Source: Hypoxylon rubiginosum | Lineage: Eukaryota; Ascomycota; Sordariomycetes; Xylariales; Hypoxylaceae | Assembly: GCA_902806565.1 (NCBI GenBank) | Contig: CADCXA010000025.1 | Location: 496,001-560,000, forward strand | Reading direction: 5' to 3' | Length of the DNA stretch: 64,000 bases | Shown: piece after piece, positions 34,570 through 45,508 of the stretch | Layout: the number at the start of each line of letters is the position of its first letter | How positions within the stretch are numbered: the stretch's first letter is position 1 | Program-made: the position numbers and the translations under genes | Notes under the pieces: generated by a model | Seen by the model: only the letters and a program-made list of their open reading frames with translations | The model's database searches: none | Told to the model about the DNA's origin: nothing

Positions 34570-35328
34570 TCATGAGCCTTCTGGCTCTTCGCTCAGCACG
34601 GGCGCAGGCGGCAGTGCTGATGCCGGTGCCGTCTGCATGCGGTGCGCCGGGTAGGCTCCGGCGTTGGCGTCGGCGTTGTCGGCGTTGCTGGCGTCGTGCT
34701 TGGGCGTGTTCTTCTTCTGCTTCTTGGCGCGGACCGGCTCCAGTACAAGCACGGGCACGGGCATGGGCGCGAGCATGGTCGCGGGCGCGGGCGGGAGCGC
34801 GTACACGAGCTCGGGCGAGGGATCGGGACGCCAGCCGACGCCGATGCGGGGGACGCCGTAGACGGCGTCGGGCAAGCCCATGCGGCCCGCTGCCTGGGTG
34901 CTCACGCCGACTCCGAGGTCGTGTAGCTGCTGCTCCTGTCCGGAGTTCTGCGAAGGGAAATCGCCGAAGCGCGTGGCGAGGGGCTCGACCTCCGCGTACT
35001 TCCGCTTCTTGCCGTTGGTCGTTGCGGCAGCGGCGCCGGTAGTAGTAGTGGTGGTGGTGGTGTTTGTGGTGGTAGGAGGGCCCAGCGCGAAGTCGAGCTC
35101 GTCGTCGGGGCACTCGTTCAGGCACTCCCAGCCGCAGACGTTGAGGGACTCGAGGGCCACCACGTCCCGTTCCGCGAAGTGTTTAACGCTCATGTACACG
35201 TTCGGCCGGCCCTGGTTGGCAGGCTTGTACCATTTGCCGAAGACCAGGAAGACATGGCCACAATGGAAGCGGACCGGGATGGGCATGGTGGGTGGATGGT
35301 TGGTATTAGGAGATGTGCTGATGTTCAT
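34570..35328 (-). CDS. Hypothetical protein with Cys-containing N-terminal region and low-complexity tail
   Basis: ORF of 252 aa from the ATG at 35328; the frame is open upstream and another ATG at 35511 would add 61 residues that look like translated leader. Residues ~15-75 form a compact region with a VRFHCGHVFLVFGKW word and NVCGWECLNECPDDEL, which suggests a small folded, perhaps metal- or disulfide-containing unit. A Thr run, Ala/Pro-rich spacers and a KKQKKN basic patch follow, with an overall disordered look. I do not recognise the family. Third-position GC is high, which produces long shadow ORFs on the plus strand. Confidence 0.5.
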   Translation of the reverse strand: MNISTSPNTNHPPTMPIPVRFHCGHVFLVFGKWYKPANQGRPNVYMSVKHFAERDVVALESLNVCGWECLNECPDDELDFALGPPTTTNTTTTTTTTGAAAATTNGKKRKYAEVEPLATRFGDFPSQNSGQEQQLHDLGVGVSTQAAGRMGLPDAVYGVPRIGVGWRPDPSPELVYALPPAPATMLAPMPVPVLVLEPVRAKKQKKNTPKHDASNADNADANAGAYPAHRMQTAPASALPPAPVLSEEPEGS

Positions 35329-38014
35329 GTTAGTAATGGGAGGGTACTGCGAATGAGAGTGAGACTTGGGAAGAGAAGAGAAGAGAAGAGAAGGGATAAG
35401 AGAGGATGCTGTATCGCGAGGTTTAAGTACAATTGTCACCCTGATCAGAAGAGTGTCTTCCTGGAGAACTGTTGTTGGTTGCGGGTAGGATAGATATCCA
35501 GCTTGGATCATGACGAGGATGGCACACGGTACTTACGTTATTCTCGAGTATCGTATGGAGGGTTTGCGGGAGTAAGGTAAGGTGTGAGAGTAGGATTTGA
35601 GAGGAATATTAAAACTGAAAACTTCTAGTAAAATATTTCTACCAGGAAAAACAGACTGAGTGGCAGCTGGTATTAAGATTTTTCCGATGGATGTTTGGGA
35701 GATACTTCAGCAGTACTACGTCGTTGCCCAGAGCGGATGTGAGGCTTTGTGGGCTGGTATGTTGTATTAGGAGGTACGCCGTTGCTTAGGTATTGTGCTT
35801 CTAGTGGACGTAGCCGCGACAGTCTCGAACACCAACTTCACACATAACTAGGCCCATCACCCACTAGATTCGTCTGTTTTCCGTTACTGGTCTGTCTACT
35901 CGCTAACTTGAGCAAGTGCGGGACTCCAACCCCCTATTAAAGGGGTACCTGCTTTACATCGCGACTTCCCAAACTAGATCCAGCTAAAAGTAATAAGCTA
36001 CCTATTCTCCTACTAGGACACATTCCTCTCGCTGGAATATATGCTGGCTAGGTGCTTCGCTACCTTATGTTAGGTACTCCAGTGGACTAAGTTCGTCCCT
36101 TCCCTAGTCTATGTTGGACAACGTGAGGTTACGATGCTGAAGGCAGGCATGGAAAAGGACGGTATGGACACTACGTAGGTACAAAGGATAAAGAAGTCAC
36201 TCTGTACCTATATTAACTCTCTCTCTTAGGTACATAGCTTAGATACCGTGGTCAAATCTGTCCTCTTGTTTGGGTTGGACACTACCTATCTACAGTGTGT
36301 GCCAATGATTTTCAGGTGCATTTAGAAGCTGATAATTCTTAAAAAAATGAACCAGTAAGTTTAAGTTAATTGTAAACGCTTAAATGCTACGTGAATGTAT
36401 TATCATAGGTTTATATAAAGAATCATAGGTTTAGTAGGGTAATTTAGTCGAAAGTTGAAAGTATTCGTCGGAAGCCATTAAATAAAATCATAAAAATGAT
36501 CAAAACTAATAAATATATAATATAATTGTTCAAGTCTTTATTTTCCTAGGATGGTAAGTTTTACCATTTGTTTTCTATTTTTGATTGAGCATTGAAACTA
36601 TGGTGTTTTAGTGAGATTTGGTAGAACTCACACAGGCTTTTTGGCACACACTGTACCTGATAACAATCAATGCCCTAAGCGAAGAACTTTTTTTATCAGA
36701 GAGTCGCTAAGAATATGAAACCCATTGGATGGTGACGATATCACATGCGTAGACAAGCACAATAGAGAGTCGTGGCACAAAGCTGTCACTCATGTAATAT
36801 ACTTCCTTAGAGGCTATGGATCGCATTCACAGCAATACTTTCTTTAATTATCCTTAAGACGAGTCCTGTGAACGAGCTTCTAGTACCTTACTGGGAATTG
36901 GCACCAACTCGACTCGTTACCGTCCGGTATCATGATATTTTCGGTTTAGCTGGTAGCTGGCGGAAAGTCGTCTTAGTTAGAAGCCTCGCTTCATAGCAAG
37001 TTTAAAATGGGGCAGCATTGTGTACATACCTAGGTAGGTAGTCTAACACTCCTGTAACATCTTGCTTCTCACTGCCTGTAGTAAAGCTTAGTTACCATAG
37101 GCTGCTAAAGACTTTTATTAATACCATTCAAAATTACTCGCGATTTATATTAATCCATGACTTAAATATGCCTCCAACAACCCCCCGAACAGCCTCGCTT
37201 CGCTCGACAAAGGGGGGTTTTAAGTAGGTTGTTTGATTCCTTTAATGTGAATACTAAGGGGGTCTCCCCCAGCCTGCAGCGGGCTGTTGCTATAGATATG
37301 CCGTAACCTAGATGCCAGTAAGATTAACCAATAGGATGTTCTGGCGCGCGTCCTATAGGAGAAGGCTATAGATAGGTAGTCTTATGCAGAATTTAATTTA
37401 GGCAAGTAAAGCTTTGTAAATTTTCTAATTTCTTAAAAAAAAATCTTCAATAATGCTTTACTTCACCAAGCATCCTACCAATAGTTGTACCTACCTCCCA
37501 ACCCCAAGAGGGTGCTACGATGTTAACAATATGATACAGGTAGCGAACGTATTATTGTACGCAGAGCTATGCATATAACTATAGTTAGTTCTAGGTATAC
37601 ATGGAAGAGCTAAGACCAAAGGACCTTCCCTTCTTTCCCCTTTACTAGTCTGTCCTATCTCACAATAGACGTACGGTACCAGACTTGTAGCCGAGGGCTG
37701 AGATCTGACAGAAGCCTAAACAGCCACCTGGGTTTTGCCGGCTTGTTGAGAGTTGGAGGGAAAGGTAACATAAATATGTTTAGCATTTCTAGAAACTTGA
37801 GTTGAGCACATCGTGATACACATTCGAGTCAATTATTTCCTAGGGCCGAATGTAGTTATACGCTCTGCGTATGGGTATCTATCCTCCCTATGTACATCTA
37901 CTTATGCAATCTATGACAATATCTAATGGAAACGACAGACAGAAAAGTTCAAACCACCAATTATACGCATCTATGCAAGTCTAAACACTCCCCTGGTACC
38001 GGATCTCACGCGGC
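35329..38014. other. AT-rich gene desert
   Basis: 2.7 kb without any supported gene and with few ORFs. Base composition is clearly AT-rich from about 36330 to 36720 and 37080 to 37460, as expected for decayed repeats in fungi with repeat-induced point mutation, though I cannot count dinucleotides here. It contains the MITE at 36293-36653 and a G/C-run inverted-looking stretch near 37170-37235. Confidence 0.55.
36293..36653. mobile_element. Tc1/mariner-type MITE, 361 bp
   Basis: Left end CAGTGTGTGCCAA and right end TTGGCACACACTG are perfect 13-bp inverted repeats. Both ends are flanked by TA (36291-36292 and 36654-36655), the target-site duplication made by Tc1/mariner transposases. The CAGTG start is also the usual end of that superfamily. 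The interior is AT-rich and has no ORF, so this is a non-autonomous miniature element needing a transposase from elsewhere. Confidence 0.8.
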
Positions 38015-39959
38015 TCATGACTCTCTCCGAGTAATCTCCAGCTCCTCATGGGCGATCCAGTGATCCCCAGCCAGACCCGGAATTTCATTTGTGGTATCTG
38101 CGGCGATCTCGTAGCCAATCATACCCAGGTTTCGCTTCGAAAGCATCTTTTCATTCAACTCCCTCGTGATAGCATCCACATCGACGTTGAGATACTCCCG
38201 CAGGTATTTGCCTACATCGGTGTTCTCCACATTGCCCCGGATAGCTTCCGCTCCGGGGCCCCCAGAGCTGTAGATATTTACGTCTACGGCCGAGTGTCCG
38301 TGGGTACTCCATCCGATTTGGGCACGAATGCTGATCATGTGTGCAAACAAGTATTGGGCTTGCTCGGGGTACGAGGCTAACGCCGTGAGCTCATCATCGG
38401 AAGCATCATGGATACCAAGACCAGGGGTTACAAGTTCGTCGTTGATGTATTTCTTGAGTTTATCGGGCGAATGGTCGGAAATTTGAGCAATGTGGCCGTG
38501 GAGGCGGCGAGCGAGGTGTTCGGAAGATGAGGATGCGTTGGCCAGTACAGCAGGATACCACAGGTACTGTGGATAATCGGCATGTACCTCTGAAGACATA
38601 GTTAGCAAATAGTTATTTCAATATTTTCGTATTACACTTACGTCGTGCTACAGAGAGTCCACCAGTCTCGTGATCACTAGTGGCAACAAGGACACCAGGG
38701 GTGTCGCTCTCTTCGAGGAAATCTATAACTGCCGTAAAAGCCTTGTCATATTCTAGAACCTCTCGTACCTGGGCAGCCGGATCGTTGCCATGTCCGGCGT
38801 GATCGATTCTACTTCCCTCGATCATTAGGAAGAAACCCTGTTCGCTGCCTTCTGTAGCCTTCTCCAGCGCTCCCAGGGCCGTCTTGGCCATCTCGCTGAG
38901 ACTTGGGTAGACGTCGTTCATATTCCGCCTGTCGAGTTCGAACGGAATGTCGGTATCGGCAAAAAGCCCCAATATGGGAAGCGGAACCTCTGCCTTGCCT
39001 TCCCAGAACTCGTCAAATGCTGCGCGGTCGCCGACGTAATTCCAGCCGTACTCGTTCTTTGCCATTTCCACTACATCAATGTCGTCTTCGCGGCAGCCGC
39101 CTTCGGCGCCATTGGGTAAGAAGTGACATCGTCCACCTCCAAACATCAAGTCTACCACGCGACCAAGCGTCCCATTGCCAACCTCTTGCACCGCAATATC
39201 ATCATTCTGTGAGCGTACATCGACATGGCTAGCGAAGCAGGCAGGTGTGGCATCGGTAATATCGGTGGTGACAACGAGTCCGGTCTTGTATCCGGCTTTC
39301 TTAGCAGCCTCTAGCACGGTTCCGCAAGGTGTGGAATCGGGAAGCATCGAAATAGCACCGTTGTAACTCTTCTTCCCGCAGCTAAAAGCGGTGGCGCCGG
39401 CTGCGCTGTCAGTAACGAGAGAGGAGCTGCTCCGCGTTCGACTACTGCCCCAGAAGTGCTTGTCGAGGGTGAGGGTGTCGCCGTATTCGAGGCCCTCGGT
39501 GTATTGCCTGAAGCTACGGGTCAAAGACAAAGAAGCAGGACCCATACCGTCGGACACCATGAATATCAAGTTTCGCTTCCCGGTAGGTTTGTCGAATGCC
39601 GTCTGTTGTTGGTGGGATGCCCAGACCGCGAGCACCAATACGCCGGTTGTCGCAAGAAGGGCCCAGGCAAATAGTATAGCTTCGCGCAGCCGTATGTGCC
39701 AGGGTTGTCCGGTCCGCGTAGCTCTGGATTGTCCCTGGAGAGCATCTTCTTCCGAGTCGTTTAACGGATCGGAATCGGCTTCGCAACGGTCGTTGGCAAG
39801 GAGAGGTGTTGTTACATTAGCCTAGAGGGTGGAATGCGCTGTCAGCTCAGTTCGGTCACATGTCTACTTACGACTGTATTAAGCTGGTTTAGACCTCGGA
39901 TGACAATCGGGCTGGGGCGCTTGACAGAACATATACTTACCATGTTGATAATGGCTCAT
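38015..39959 (-). CDS. PHO8: Vacuolar-type alkaline phosphatase
   Basis: Repressible alkaline phosphatase, a type II membrane enzyme acting in the vacuole. Proposed exons 39959-39941, 39894-39872, 39821-38642 and 38589-38015 (minus strand) join to 598 aa; yeast Pho8 has 566. A basic/acidic N-terminal tail precedes one membrane anchor (AILFAWALLATTGVLVLAVWA). The catalytic Ser lies in TDSAAGATAFSCG, and the metal ligands are in VSDGMGP, EGSRIDHAGH, TSDHETGG and STHGHSAVDV, so the active site is complete. The two 5' exons (19 and 23 bases) are the least certain part: they are chosen because they keep frame and use GTAAGT donors, but a start with a single-codon first exon is also possible. Confidence 0.9.
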
Positions 39960-41181
39960 TTGGCAACAACACTTGACACTCTGATCGTGATGAGGTAAAA
40001 TGATGGGGAAAGTAGATGAGAGGAGTAAGACGTGAGTTTATGATAAAGAGGTAAATTCGATAAGAAGCTCGGGACCCTGGATTGGGGAACTGCATGCATG
40101 AGCCCTGTCTCATGACGTTATTATGCACCTAGATAAATACCGGGGTTACATTCGGTGCCTAATGCAGCCTAATGCAAACTACAGTCGGGCTCCTTCGTTA
40201 CGTAAGCTTTCCAGCGAACGCATTTTCTTTGGTATGCCTATATCGGGATTTGACTTTTAGCGAATTTTAACTCTTTAAACGTATGAAAAAGGGGGACGAT
40301 GTGATTCCAACCTTCGCGTTCAAGCTTAACACATGTGGTCGCAATACTCACTTCCATACATCCTATACCACTGTAGGAATTTAATTTCTAAGTAACTAGT
40401 AAGAAATTCTCCCAAACCGAAGACTAGTCAATCATCTAGCCTTATTGACTAAGGAATACCTACACCTAACCCAGGGGCAGGGGGGCAGGGGACAAGGGAG
40501 AAAGGAAAAGGGGGGGGAGCAAAACAAATGACACTCAAAGTAGACTCCAAGAGAGGTAAATCTGTGCAATTTATCATTCATGACGATGCTGACTTGAAGA
40601 AACCAAGAGCCATTTCTTTGCGGACACCCCTTGTCATAAGAGGCAACTTTGAGTCGGTAGATACAATTGGAAATGTATCATCTCCAACTACGAGCTGAAT
40701 GGTTTCTGGCCTATGGAATAGCAATTACTCAACGACACGTTGTTGAGCAACAGAAGTGTAGATTAGAATCATAACACCTGAGCAAAGCATGGCTAAGACA
40801 TTGGGAATAATGCATTTCTGTTCATTGACATTCACCTTATTTCTTCTACATCCCCCCTTCTTAACAATACTTAAACAACTCTAAACAATTACCTATTGTT
40901 CCGCTCTTTGTTATCCATAGTATCAGAACAACCTGGTGTATGTCCCTTTGTATTCGCGTCCTTTCTCGACAATAATCGAGACCGTTCATTTGTGTTCACG
41001 GCGGGCTCCGACTAATATAAAAGACTCGGTTTTTAACTTGCCTCGTGTGGGCTTGTCTTTTTTTTTGCCTATCGAGTCTTATTGGCATTTCACACGAGCT
41101 GGTCTCAACCTACATTGACAGTAGTCCGGAACTTCTCTCAATTTTCTCCAGAAAGACGAAACTTTACTACAAATCCTCACC
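39960..41181. other. Divergent intergenic region PHO8/AA11
   Basis: No gene seen. Contains a G-rich run near 40475-40520 and a T/C-rich leader directly before the AA11 start (ttctccag and caaatcctcacc words). Promoters of both flanking genes must lie here. Confidence 0.5.
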
Positions 41182-42414
41182 ATGTTTACCAACATGCATT
41201 CCATTACCGCCATCTTGGCGACTGCAACACTGGCACACGGCCACATGATCATGCAGAGTCCGAAACCTTTCGGGGGCCCCGATCTCGACAACTCTCCGCT
41301 TACTTCGAGCAACTACCCGTGCAAGCTGAAGGGCGACCCGGCGACCTTTTACAAGGACGATCTCGGAAACACCATGGCCATCGGCGAGACCCAAACGTTA
41401 TCTTTCAAGGGCTCGGCTGTTCATGGCGGAGGATCTTGTCAGATAGCCATCACCGAGGACCTACAGCCGGGCGTCTCTACGTCGTGGAAGGTCATCCAAT
41501 CCATCGAAAGCGGATGTCCCAGCAAGTCTGGTAGCGGCCCCGACACGTACGATTTCACGATACCGGATGGTTTCCCACCAGGGAAATTCATAATGGCATG
41601 GACTTGGGTGAGCAAGCTCGCCGGCCAGGGCGAGTTCTACATGAACTGTGCCCCTATCACCGTTACCGGAGCGAAAAAACGGTCCAGCAACATGACCGAG
41701 ACCGCTACCGACGGCTCGTTCCCCGAGCTCTTCGTCGCCAACCTCGCCGAGATCAACGACTGCAAGACGGAGCCTTCGAGCGACGTCGAGTACCCGTTTC
41801 CCGGTCCGAACGTCAAGAAGTACGGCACAAGCCCCAAGCTCGCGCCACCGACCGGCCAGAACTGCTTCCCGAAGGGTATCACGTCCAGCGGATCGAGCGG
41901 CAACGGCAAATCGGGACCGGCTGCTAATCCAGGCAGCGCCGCCGTTACATCGTCCAGCGCCGCAGCAGCCAGCAAATCACTGCCCGCGACATTTATCACG
42001 AGCGTCGTCTCAGGGGGCACCGGGGGCACCGGCGCCAGCGCTAGCGCTAGCAGCCCGACCACCCCGAGCTCGACCGTGGATGTAGACCCTATCGGCACCC
42101 CATCAGAGACCGAAGCGTCCAGCTCCGCAGCGCAGAGCTCTGCGGCTGCCCCTTCGTCCACCAGCTCCGCGGCTCCAGCCACGTCGTCCGGTCCCGCGGG
42201 CGGCAACTCCTCAGCCGGCGCGCTGACGGGAGCATGCACGGAGGAAGGCACATTCAACTGTATCGGAGGAACTACGTACCAGCAATGCGCCTCGGGTTCG
42301 TGGTCGACCGTTATGCAGCTAGCACCCACGGTCAAGTGTGCGGAGGGTTTGTCGATGAACCTCTGGGGTCGTGACGAGAGCCCCCTTCGCAGACTCAGAC
42401 GCAGGGCACACTGA
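41182..42414 (+). CDS. AA11 lytic polysaccharide monooxygenase with C-terminal X278-like domain
   Basis: Secreted copper enzyme that oxidatively cleaves chitin (AA11 family). Intronless, 410 aa. A signal peptide (~1-20, ATATLAHG) leaves His21 as the mature N-terminus (HMIMQSPKPF), the first ligand of the copper histidine brace. His81 (AVHGGGSC) is the likely second His and Tyr153 (GEFYMNC) the axial residue. After the ~210-residue catalytic core comes a long Ser/Ala/Gly/Thr linker, then a C-terminal module (about 345-400) with paired Cys (GACTEEGTFNC, QQCASGSW), matching the X278 module often seen on AA11 enzymes. The second ATG at 41194 (M5) could also start translation. A polybasic end (RRLRRRAH) closes the protein. 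Confidence 0.9.
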   Translation: MFTNMHSITAILATATLAHGHMIMQSPKPFGGPDLDNSPLTSSNYPCKLKGDPATFYKDDLGNTMAIGETQTLSFKGSAVHGGGSCQIAITEDLQPGVSTSWKVIQSIESGCPSKSGSGPDTYDFTIPDGFPPGKFIMAWTWVSKLAGQGEFYMNCAPITVTGAKKRSSNMTETATDGSFPELFVANLAEINDCKTEPSSDVEYPFPGPNVKKYGTSPKLAPPTGQNCFPKGITSSGSSGNGKSGPAANPGSAAVTSSSAAAASKSLPATFITSVVSGGTGGTGASASASSPTTPSSTVDVDPIGTPSETEASSSAAQSSAAAPSSTSSAAPATSSGPAGGNSSAGALTGACTEEGTFNCIGGTTYQQCASGSWSTVMQLAPTVKCAEGLSMNLWGRDESPLRRLRRRAH

Positions 42415-43180
42415 GAGCTGAGAGGCATGGTTAGATGAATAAGGCAGAATTTAATTAAATTGTAAATAGGTAGTGGAATAATATGTCTTAGGTATTGGTG
42501 AGGTTCATGTGTAATTTTAGCTTACACATCCCTTCATGTGAGGTCTATGTAATAATACCCCCTAAGTGATTTCCTTCTCGTCGAACGTTTTATTTTCTGG
42601 GCATGCTCTTTCTCGAATTGTATGAGATCATCGTCCTCGAGCAGACTAAGGCTCTTCTAGAAGGAACATGAAGAATGTTTTTTATATCTCGAGGCTAAAG
42701 GGATTCATACTAGGCAAAGCTGAAAGTTCACGTGCAACGATTGTAGAAGAAACCGATTTCAAGTGTCACCACAAATTTTGCCGCACCACATCAACCCCTA
42801 TTCCGGGCCCTAACTTAAGGCAAAAGTAATCTACTCCCTTACATAGCACCACAAATGCAGGCCTTGATGCATTAAAAACAACTGCCACAAAGTTACAACA
42901 AAGAAAATGATGACTGTACCTCTCTGATTGGCTTCAATGCGAAGCCGATCGTCGTATTTACTTCCCTACCTACGAAGTACCTAAGTACCTGCATTCAACA
43001 ACCAACAATCACGGTCGTTTGTACAACACTACTTGATTAGTCAGCAAGGATCCAAATCGCCCAGTGCCGCTAATATTTGGCTACTTGCGCGCTACGTACC
43101 TAGCCGCTCAGTTCTCACTGTTCTCAGCTTTCTCTCATCTTTCTAACATCTAGCTCTAAGAATACCTTAAGCTATTCGAT
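42415..43180. other. Intergenic region
   Basis: No gene seen. Contains tacctac/aagtacct words near 42965-42990 and the promoter of the P450 gene. It probably marks the left edge of the metabolite cluster. Confidence 0.45.
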
Positions 43181-45086
43181 ATGACAAGCTCGCCTATTCT
43201 ATCAACTGGATCTGCTGCATACGTCCTCTACGGCCTCTTATATATAGTAACCACCCCATCAACTTCGTTGGCTAGCAAGCAATTGCTAATTATTGCTAAT
43301 TACTGTTAAAGGCGGTTCTCGGCCTTAGCTACCAGCTTCTCTTACACCCACTGCGAAACTACCCAGGGCCGCTAGTCGCCAAGCTCACCAACGGCTATGC
43401 GGGCTACTTCGCAATCAAGCGAAACCTTCACTTACAGATATGGAGAAATCACCTGAAATACGGTCAGTCCGTACATCCTTCAAGTTGGTGATCGTCCTAG
43501 GTTAGGCGGATCATTAACCTACGATAGGACCTGTGTTCCGGCTGGGACCGGATAGGCTCGTGTTCAATTCTGCCACTGCTCTCCGAGGTAACTTAAAGCT
43601 AAGAAACGTCTCTATGAGATGTTACTGATTGAAAAGACATATATCAAAATGAGAGAGTGACGAAGCCGCCTACGTACCTGGCCACGCAGTCGAACCCCAA
43701 TGCACATAGCACTTGGAACTCACTAGACAGGGACATGCATCGCCGTAAACGAAAGCTCGTCGGGCGAGCCACTACGGAAGCCTCCATGCGATCCTTCGAG
43801 CCGGCCATGACAGAACAGGTCGATATATTCATTCGAGGCCTCGCTCGTAATCACAACCAGCAACCTATCAACGTAAAGAACCGATGTAGCTACCTAAGTT
43901 TTGATATTATCGGCCTCCTCTCGTTCGGGTATGCTTTAAACCTCCAAACTGACGAACAGAACCAATTCCTCGCCGAGCAACTCGCGCACGGAAACCACCG
44001 CATGAACGTGTATATGCAAATCCCCGTCATCCCGCGCTACAAGCTTCAAACTTGGATCAACCTGCTCTTTCGCCAAGAGCGAGAAAAGACGGCGCGCCTA
44101 ATTGAAACCATGATTCGTAACCGTATGGCTGATGGTGCAAATGCGAGGCGCGATTTATTCTCCTTCCTCGCAGATGCGGTCAATGCCAAAGACGACGACG
44201 GCCTCCGCCTCGGCGATCTCTGGTACGAGGCGTTCTTCTTCATCATAGCAGGTATGCTAGCGAACCTTCTCTCACTCTCCCCTATTTGGGTACTAAATGG
44301 TTCGTGCAGGCGGTGACACGACGGCCACAGCCCTAAGTGCCACGTTATTTTATCTGTCGCGGAACCCGGAGTGCTACTCAACGCTCGCTACTGAAATCCG
44401 TACGACATTCCGGAAAGGAACCGAGATTTCCGGGAAAGGACTTGCGGGTTGTCAATACCTCCGCGCTTGCATAGATGAGTCTTTGAGGATGTCTCCGCCA
44501 ACGCCTGGCACGCTTTGGAGACACTTGGCACCGGAGGAAGAGGGTCGCGGGCCCTTCGTAGTCGACGGCCATGTCATCCCCAATGGTACAATGGTTGGCG
44601 TAAACGCTTATTCGTTGCATCACAACGAGGTCAGTGCCACTCCTTGCCCTATGATTCGGTTATTTTTCAGGGGATTTTATGGCCCCCTAGATTCTCAAAC
44701 CGTCATTAATGAGTATGATGGAACAGGAGTACTTTCCCAATCCCTTCAAGTACGACCCGGACCGGTGGCTAATCACGGGGAACTCGGACTCGAAGGCAGC
44801 CCAAAGGAAGGCGATGCATGATGCCTTCGCTGCCTTCTCCATCGGTTCACGTGGTTGCGCCGGGAAACCCACGGCATACCTAGAGCTCAGCTTATCCCTT
44901 GCCAAAATCCTCTGGTATCACGACTTTGAGACCGCACCTGGAAAGCTTGGCCAGGTCGAAGTAGGCCAGCAAGGCGAGTTCCAACTGTACGATATTTTCA
45001 CGTCAACTCACGATGGTCCGTACTTGGTTTTCAAGCCCCGCGATACATTTGCGGAGGACTTTGGCAATGCCGCGGCTCATGGTTAA
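43181..45086 (+). CDS. Cytochrome P450 monooxygenase
   Basis: Microsomal haem-thiolate monooxygenase. Exons 43181-43246, 43312-43462, 43528-43587, 43637-44251, 44310-44629 and 44727-45086 join in phase to 523 aa. A hydrophobic N-terminal anchor (YVLYGLLYI and VLGLSYQLLL) is followed by the Pro-rich hinge HPLRNYPGPL. The I-helix AGGDTTA, the K-helix ESLR, the PDRW word and the haem-binding loop FSIGSRGCAG (Cys ~448) are all intact. It belongs to the fungal P450s related to CYP65/CYP548-like sequences, but I cannot assign a family by reading. Divergent position next to the PKS (422 bases between their 3' ends) suggests it oxidises the polyketide. Confidence 0.9.
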
Positions 45087-45508
45087 TGTTATCCTCGGCA
45101 CCCTCGTATCAGATCAAGACATCAGTCTCTAAGTTGACATATATGTATGTGTTAGCATACTAGGTAGGTATAAGTGATATTTACGCGATATAGAGGTCTA
45201 TTTAGCTGGAGGTTTAGGAGTACGAAAAACACTGCTGTTCATAGATCTCGATTGAAACCAAGATCCCAGTGCTAGGGTCGCTTTGTGTTCTAGACATTCA
45301 GCAATTTCTTTAGCTAGAGGTCGCTCCGAAATGCGATGCTTTCATAGATCTGCAACGGTTCTCGCAGGTTGTGATAGCTGTAGCTACCTATGTACCCATG
45401 ATATCCAAGACTTTTCGAAATGACTAAAACACCTCACCAGCCGACATCGAAAATTGAATAAGACTTGTTGAAAGAAAATGCATAATGCAAAGACTACCTA
45501 CTCAGGTA
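45087..45508. other. Convergent spacer P450/PKS
   Basis: 422 bases between the two convergent stop codons. Contains the two 3' regions and a ctaggtaggtata word near 45158; nothing else seen. Confidence 0.5.

Noticed and set aside
34374..35042. 222-aa plus-strand ORF
   Set aside because: Arg/Ala-rich antisense shadow of the minus-strand hypothetical gene.
37170..37235. C-run and G-run inverted repeat that might be a terminator or element end
   Set aside because: Arms do not pair beyond the homopolymer part, and no matching end or target duplication was found.
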